From contig JAZNLK010000138.1 in NCBI GenBank assembly GCA_045579055.1, forward strand, positions 1 through 10,745: a stretch of DNA of 10,745 bases, written 5' to 3'. The stretch comes from SIG440 sp045579055. GTDB taxonomy: Bacteria; Bacillota; Clostridia; Monoglobales; Monoglobaceae. The notes beneath the pieces were generated by a model that saw nothing but the letters and a program-made list of their open reading frames with translations, searched no databases and had not been told where the DNA came from. Position 1 is the first letter of the stretch. Each line of letters starts with the position of its first letter. The translations under genes and the position numbers were made by a program. This document shows, in pieces, positions 7,510-10,745 of this stretch.

Positions 7510-8157
7510 TTATTTCACCGCTTTCACATAAAGCTCTGCAAGAGCTGTTATTTTGTCATAGTCGCTGTCTGCAATTGCTTTTTTATCAATAATGTTTGAA
7601 CCAAGACCAAAGCCGCATATTCCCACCTTCAGATATTCGGGAATATTGTCAAGATTAACTCCGCCAACAGCAAGAAATTTCAGGTGCGAAAGGGGAGCTT
7701 TTGTTGCTTTTACATATTCGGGACCAAAGCTGGTTATGGGGAACAGCTTGATGAAATCAGCACCGTAGCGGTGTGCTGCCTGAGCTTCGGATGGCGAAAA
7801 TGAGCCTGGCATTGAAACCATATCCAGTTCACGGGTTTTTTTGATTACGGCATCATATGTATCCGGCGAAATTATGAACTTTCCGCCGGCGGCATGGGTG
7901 AGTTCAACCTGTTTCTCGGTGAGGACAGTTCCTGCTCCGATGTACATTCTGCCATTCATTGCATCTGCAAGGAGTTTGATGTTTGCGGCGGTTTCTTCGT
8001 CTGTCACCTCGCCTTTTGCATCGTAGGTCACTTCCAGAAGTCGGATTCCGCCTTTATACATTGCTTCCGCAAGAGGAAGGAGCTTTTCTTTTTCTATGCC
8101 TCTGACAATTACTATTATTTTTTCTTTTTCGATTGTTTCGATAACTTGATTTCGCAT
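7510..8157 (-). CDS. dgoA: KDPG/KDPGal aldolase (2-dehydro-3-deoxy-6-phospho-sugar-acid aldolase)
   Basis: Class I aldolase that cleaves 2-keto-3-deoxy-6-phosphogalactonate (or the gluconate form) to pyruvate and glyceraldehyde-3-phosphate. At 215 residues it is a single TIM barrel of normal family size. Visible active-site elements are IVRG (17-20), LEVTYD with the general-base glutamate at 42, GAGTV (74-78), ISPD (96-99), MPG (116-118) and FIKLFP with the Schiff-base lysine at 137; AVGGVN (163-168) would bind the phosphate. It is the first gene of a two-gene operon with the kinase, which argues for the DgoA role, though family members cannot be split from Eda by sequence alone. AAAGG about 10 bases upstream serves as ribosome binding site. 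No dehydratase, transporter or regulator is in view. Confidence 0.9.
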   Translation of the reverse strand: MRNQVIETIEKEKIIVIVRGIEKEKLLPLAEAMYKGGIRLLEVTYDAKGEVTDEETAANIKLLADAMNGRMYIGAGTVLTEKQVELTHAAGGKFIISPDTYDAVIKKTRELDMVSMPGSFSPSEAQAAHRYGADFIKLFPITSFGPEYVKATKAPLSHLKFLAVGGVNLDNIPEYLKVGICGFGLGSNIIDKKAIADSDYDKITALAELYVKAVK

Positions 8158-8185
8158 TGAGTTCAGCCTTTCGTTGAATGTTGAT

Positions 8186-8217
8186 AATAGTATACACTAT
8201 TTTAAGGGATTTGTATA
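8186..8217 (-). promoter_or_regulatory. Aldolase-kinase operon promoter with overlapping palindrome
   Basis: On the minus strand, TATACA (8212-8217), a 17-base spacer and TATACT (8189-8194) form a moderate promoter about 30 bases upstream of the aldolase. A near-perfect palindrome AATAGTATACACTATT (8186-8201, six-base arms around four bases) covers the -10 box. That placement suits a repressor operator responding to sugar acid, but the regulator is not in the window. Confidence 0.5.
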
Positions 8218-8280
8218 TAACAAAAGTGTTTTTTTGAAAGAATCAAATAATACTTTTAATGAAATATCTTACTTTGTTCA

Positions 8281-8380
8281 ATATGAAAAAATTGCCTTTT
8301 CATATGCCGTAAGGCATATTTCATAGCGAAGCTATTTCACATTGCGAAGCAATATTTCACACGCCGAAAGGCGTATTTCA
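8281..8380. repeat. Tandem array of small hairpins separated by TTTCA
   Basis: Five stem-loops follow one another: ATATGAAAA/TTTTCATAT (8281-8289/8297-8305), TATGCC/GGCATA (8303-8308/8313-8318), ATAGC/GCTAT (8323-8327/8331-8335), ATTGC/GCAAT (8341-8345/8349-8353) and ACGCC/GGCGT (8361-8365/8370-8374). The first two share a few bases. Loops are mostly GAA(A) or GTAA, and ATTTCA(C/T) recurs as the spacer. Stems differ in sequence but keep size and spacing, as if structure rather than sequence is conserved. The array lies in the 361-base gap (8158-8518) between the aldolase and the zinc-ribbon gene. The upstream part of that gap (8202-8280) is AT-rich with nothing recognisable. Confidence 0.75.
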
Positions 8381-8384
8381 TTAA

Positions 8385-8413
8385 AAAAAGCATCGGCAAA
8401 GTCGATGCTTTTT
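8385..8413. terminator. Bidirectional rho-independent terminator
   Basis: AAAAAGCATCG (8385-8395) pairs with CGATGCTTTTT (8403-8413) around a 7-base loop. The T-run on both strands allows termination in either direction. For the minus-strand zinc-ribbon gene it would stop transcription before the aldolase operon. It directly abuts the hairpin array and may be its conserved end. Confidence 0.75.
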
Positions 8414-8451
8414 CTGGGTAATAATGCATATTTTGATACAATAACTAATTT

Positions 8452-8510
8452 TGTCTTTTCGACACTATATCGTGGGGTCATTTGAAATTTGTGGGGGTCA
8501 CTTTGAATTT
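8452..8510. mobile_element. Possible solo end of an IS21-family element
   Basis: Two near-identical direct repeats, GTGGGGTCATTTGAAATTT (8472-8490) and GTGGGGGTCACTTTGAATTT (8491-8510), sit behind a TGTC...GACA motif (8452-8464). Multiple GGGTCA-TTTGAA-type direct repeats behind a TGTC-like tip are typical of IS21-family ends. No istA/istB reading frame and no second end are visible, so this would be a relic or a chance resemblance. It ends only 8 bases from the stop codon of the zinc-ribbon gene. Confidence 0.35.
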
Positions 8511-8518
8511 CTTATGTA

Positions 8519-10393
8519 TTATTGTTTTTTTCGCCCTGAACAATATGGGCAACCGCGTCTTTTATTTCTATTACCTATAATCGCTTGCCATTCATGTCCT
8601 TTGCTACACTTCCACCATACTTTTTTATTACTGTTGGGCATTACATCCGCAGGTGTTAATCCATTGTTTTTTTCATGGTTCCATTCCTTCGCTAAAGTTG
8701 GATTAACTGTTTGCAAATCATTATAACCATTTAAAACTTTTCTACCTGAACAATATGGGCATCCGCATCCATTGTTTCTATGAGCTATCGATGACTGCCA
8801 TTCGTGTCCTTTGCTACATATCCACCATACTTTCTTTCCGCTGTTAGGCATTACGTCTATAGGTGTTAATCCGTTGTTTTTCTCATAATTCCATTCATTT
8901 GCTAAAGTTGGATTAACTGTTTGCAAATCATTCTTACCTTTAACAGCAAATCGACCCGAACAATAAGGACATCCACTTCCGGTGTTTCTATGGTATATCT
9001 TTGCTTGCCACTCATGTCCTTCATTGCACTTCCACCATACTTTTTCACCGCTATTCGCCGTGAATTGTTCGGGCTTCAAATTACCATTCTTTTCGTAATT
9101 CCACTCATTTACTAAAGTGGGATTAACTGTTTGTAAGTCAGTTTCACCTTTTATAGCATATAGTCCTGAACAATATGGACATCCGTATCCGCTGTTTCTA
9201 CTTGCTATCGTTGTTTGCCATTCGTGTCCTTTATTGCATTTCCACCATACTTTTTTATTGCTATTAGCAGCAAAATGTTCAGGTTTTAAATTACCGTTCT
9301 TTTTATAATTCCATTCTTTTGCTATTTCTGGGTTAGAAAACAAAAGAGAACTTTCTTTTTCAGTATATTCTCGCAAATTTTCTATATCAATAGCATCTTT
9401 TTCTATGTCAACCTCAACACTAGTTCCAATTATAGCAATTAAGATCTCTTCAAGTGTTTTTGGTAAATCTTTTTGTTCCCTTTGAATAACATAATCTATT
9501 GAAGTGTCATTCAATGGTGGTAGGCCCTCTCTTATTCTATATAACTTAATCCCATCTTTTTCACACTTGAAATTTTTCTCTAAATCTTTTTTTCCTTTGT
9601 TTTTGTGCCAAAAATACCCATCATATTCAATGGCGATTTTTTTCGACGGAATATATATATCTAATTCATAACCTTGTTCCTTATATGAATGTATTACCTC
9701 CAAACCACATTTTTTAAGATAATATACAAGCACATATTCAGGAAAAGAAGTGCTGCGTTCAGAATTACAAATAGGGCACGCAACACCGTTGTTTCTATGC
9801 GAAATCTTCGCTTGCCACTCGTGTCCTTTACTACATTGCCACCATACTTTTTTATTACTATTAGATGTTACATCCATAGGGGTTAAGCCGTTGTTTTTCT
9901 CATAATTCCATTCTTTCGCTAATGTTAGGTTAATCGTTTGTAAATCATTATATCCTTTTAAAACTTTTCGACCTGAGCAATATGGGCATCCATTCCCTTT
10001 GCTTCTACTGTCTATCGTTGCATTCCACTCATGTCCTTTATCACACATCCACCATACTTTTTGCCCACTATTCGCAGTAAAATTTTCCGGTTTTAAGCTG
10101 GTGTTCTTTTCATAATTCCATTCTTTTGCTAAAGTTGGATTAACTGTTTGTAAATCATTATATCCTTTTAAAACTTTTTTACCTGCACAATATGGGCATC
10201 CATGCCCCTTGTTTTTATTGGATATCATTGCTTGCCATTCGTGCCCTTTACCACATTTCCACCATACTTTTTTTTCGCTACCAACAGTTAATATTTTAGG
10301 ATCGAAATTTAATTCATTATTCTTTTCCCAGTTCCATTCAGCCATAAGTTGAGCATTATCGCTCACATAGTGTTTTTCTTTCTTTTCAGCCAT
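8519..10393 (-). CDS. Seven-repeat zinc-ribbon protein with embedded Vsr-like nuclease domain
   Basis: A 624-residue soluble protein with no signal peptide or membrane segment. Seven repeats share the pattern EWN(Y)EKN...KVWWxCxKGHEW...GCPYCSG, with first cysteines at 47, 117, 187, 386, 456, 526 and 596: an exact 70-residue step within each block. Each has a C-x3-H...C-x2-C set fit to bind one zinc, as in the DUF4379 (PF14311) zinc-ribbon family named from memory. Between repeats 3 and 4 lies a PD-(D/E)XK-type domain (about 212-292): E219 in the first helix, then D245, E256 and D258 in ELDIYIPSKKIAIEYDG, H263, and LYRIRE (284-289), resembling Vsr/DUF559 nucleases. Residues 293-350 are an acidic linker. 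The start at 10393 is chosen for AGGAGG 5 bases upstream; the longer frame to 10447 would run through a hairpin. AT-richer than its neighbours, suggesting transfer. Function unknown; DNA binding and cleavage are inferred. Confidence 0.85.
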   Translation of the reverse strand: MAEKKEKHYVSDNAQLMAEWNWEKNNELNFDPKILTVGSEKKVWWKCGKGHEWQAMISNKNKGHGCPYCAGKKVLKGYNDLQTVNPTLAKEWNYEKNTSLKPENFTANSGQKVWWMCDKGHEWNATIDSRSKGNGCPYCSGRKVLKGYNDLQTINLTLAKEWNYEKNNGLTPMDVTSNSNKKVWWQCSKGHEWQAKISHRNNGVACPICNSERSTSFPEYVLVYYLKKCGLEVIHSYKEQGYELDIYIPSKKIAIEYDGYFWHKNKGKKDLEKNFKCEKDGIKLYRIREGLPPLNDTSIDYVIQREQKDLPKTLEEILIAIIGTSVEVDIEKDAIDIENLREYTEKESSLLFSNPEIAKEWNYKKNGNLKPEHFAANSNKKVWWKCNKGHEWQTTIASRNSGYGCPYCSGLYAIKGETDLQTVNPTLVNEWNYEKNGNLKPEQFTANSGEKVWWKCNEGHEWQAKIYHRNTGSGCPYCSGRFAVKGKNDLQTVNPTLANEWNYEKNNGLTPIDVMPNSGKKVWWICSKGHEWQSSIAHRNNGCGCPYCSGRKVLNGYNDLQTVNPTLAKEWNHEKNNGLTPADVMPNSNKKVWWKCSKGHEWQAIIGNRNKRRGCPYCSGRKKQ

Positions 10394-10418
10394 AACGCCC
10401 TCCTTGCAAGTATGAAGA

Positions 10419-10463
10419 AAGCCGCAGAGTTTCCCCTGCGGCTTCAACTGCGGTCCAAACCGC
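10419..10463 (-). terminator. Two hairpins between tRNA-Pro and the zinc-ribbon gene
   Basis: Reading from the tRNA, a first hairpin GCGGT/ACCGC (10450-10454/10459-10463) is followed by a 9-base-pair stem AAGCCGCAG/CTGCGGCTT (10419-10427/10436-10444), which ends in GGCTTTCTTC. The second looks like a modest terminator with an interrupted T-run. It probably ends tRNA transcripts while allowing some read-through into the gene that starts 25 bases later. No promoter is evident between the tRNA and the gene. Confidence 0.55.
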
Positions 10464-10469
10464 GATTAT

Positions 10470-10545
10470 TGGTCGGAGTGACAGGATTCGAACCTGCGGC
10501 ATCGACGTCCCAAACGTCGCGCGCTACCAACTGCGCCACACCCCG
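10470..10545 (-). tRNA. tRNA-Pro (anticodon UGG)
   Basis: The minus strand folds as a full cloverleaf: acceptor CGGGGTG/CACTCCG, D arm GCGC/GCGC with AGTTGGTA in the loop, anticodon stem CGACG/CGTCG with loop TTTGGGA (anticodon TGG), a five-base variable loop, and T arm with TTCGAAT. The discriminator is A at 10473 and CCA is encoded at 10470-10472. It decodes CCN proline codons. Its own promoter lies just upstream. Confidence 0.96.
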
Positions 10546-10577
10546 ATTGACATTTTACTTCTTTTGACAGCCCTAAA

Positions 10578-10606
10578 AGTATAGCATATATTGTTTTAAA
10601 AATCAA
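10578..10606 (-). promoter_or_regulatory. Promoter of tRNA-Pro
   Basis: On the minus strand, TTGATT (10601-10606), a 17-base spacer and TATACT (10578-10583) lie about 33 bases before the mature tRNA 5' end, leaving a short leader for RNase P to remove. Confidence 0.7.
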
Positions 10607-10629
10607 GTCTGTTATGAAAGTTTTTTATA

Positions 10630-10658
10630 TTGACTTCGTGTATATGTTATGGTAAAAC
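10630..10658 (+). promoter_or_regulatory. Promoter of the right-edge gene
   Basis: TTGACT (10630-10635), a 17-base spacer and TAAAAC (10653-10658) precede the ribosome binding site at 10665-10670. The -10 box is imperfect; this promoter is divergent from that of the tRNA. Confidence 0.45.
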
Positions 10659-10677
10659 TACAGAAAGAGGTGATTAT

Positions 10678-10745
10678 ATGAAAATCGGACTTCGTCCTAC
10701 TGAATATACTAAAACCTTTGGTTTTGATAAGGGGATATACAAGAT
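10678..10745 (+). CDS. Start of an unidentified gene, cut by window edge
   Basis: An ATG at 10678 follows AGAGGTGAT at a good distance and opens a frame that stays open to the end (22 complete codons, beginning MKIGLRPTEYTKTFGFDKG). The strong ribosome binding site and the upstream promoter argue that it is real. The visible piece is charged and polar with no signal peptide; I do not recognise the family. Confidence 0.6.
   Translation, partial: MKIGLRPTEYTKTFGFDKGIYK

Noticed and set aside
8281..8413. CRISPR array
   Set aside because: Units are short hairpins with variable stems and 5-7 base spacers, not direct repeats with 30-base unique spacers, and no cas gene is present.
8420..8518. Attachment-site copy of the tRNA-Pro 3' end marking an integrated island
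   Set aside because: I looked for the tRNA 3' sequence on either strand at the far side of the accessory gene and found no match, so tRNA-site integration is not supported within the window.
8519..10393. CRISPR-like or satellite DNA reading of the 210-base repeats
   Set aside because: The periodicity is fully explained by one open reading frame with repeated zinc-ribbon domains.
10394..10447. Longer N-terminus for the zinc-ribbon gene, starting at 10447
   Set aside because: The extra 18 codons cross the tRNA terminator hairpin and lack a ribosome binding site, whereas 10393 has an ideal AGGAGG.
10349..10567. Plus-strand reading frame of 72 codons with a VTGFEPAASTSQ-like segment
   Set aside because: It is the antisense of tRNA-Pro and its flanks, a well-known spurious protein produced by reading tRNA genes backwards.

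Overview
The window reads as a piece of chromosome from a low- to mid-GC Gram-positive anaerobe, most likely a gut Clostridia member (Ruminococcaceae/Oscillospiraceae-like). This rests on protein style, strong AGGAGG-type ribosome binding sites, several near-consensus TTGACA/TATAAT promoters with 17-base spacers, and two kinds of intergenic hairpin repeat that I associate, from memory, with such genomes. No species can be named from the sequence alone.

Left part (1-4000): on the minus strand lie a GTP-type phosphoenolpyruvate carboxykinase (pckG) and a short glutamate 5-kinase (proB) that ends where the kinase domain ends. proB shares a compact divergent promoter region with a plus-strand tRNA-dihydrouridine synthase (DusB type). 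dus and the next minus-strand gene converge on a nested inverted repeat (3897-4014).

Middle (4005-8201): four minus-strand genes. The upstream pair is a KDPG/KDPGal-type aldolase and 2-dehydro-3-deoxygalactonokinase, with stop and start codons touching (TAAATG). Together they would take 2-keto-3-deoxygalactonate (or a related ketodeoxy acid) to pyruvate and glyceraldehyde-3-phosphate. A separate strong promoter then drives L-ribulokinase (araB), followed after 18 bases by a comF-like phosphoribosyltransferase gene. A small palindrome overlaps the aldolase promoter and may be an operator.

Right part (8202-10745): an accessory-looking segment. It holds a tandem array of small hairpins ending in a terminator, a two-copy direct repeat resembling an IS21-family end, and a large AT-rich gene for a 624-residue protein with seven zinc-ribbon repeats at an exact 70-residue period. 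A PD-(D/E)XK/Vsr-like nuclease domain sits between repeats 3 and 4. That gene starts 76 bases downstream of tRNA-Pro(UGG), on the same strand, with two hairpins in between. Beyond the tRNA, a plus-strand gene begins and runs off the window.

The zinc-ribbon/nuclease protein is the most unusual object here. It could be a defence, mobile-element or DNA-processing nuclease. Its function is not established by anything visible in the window.
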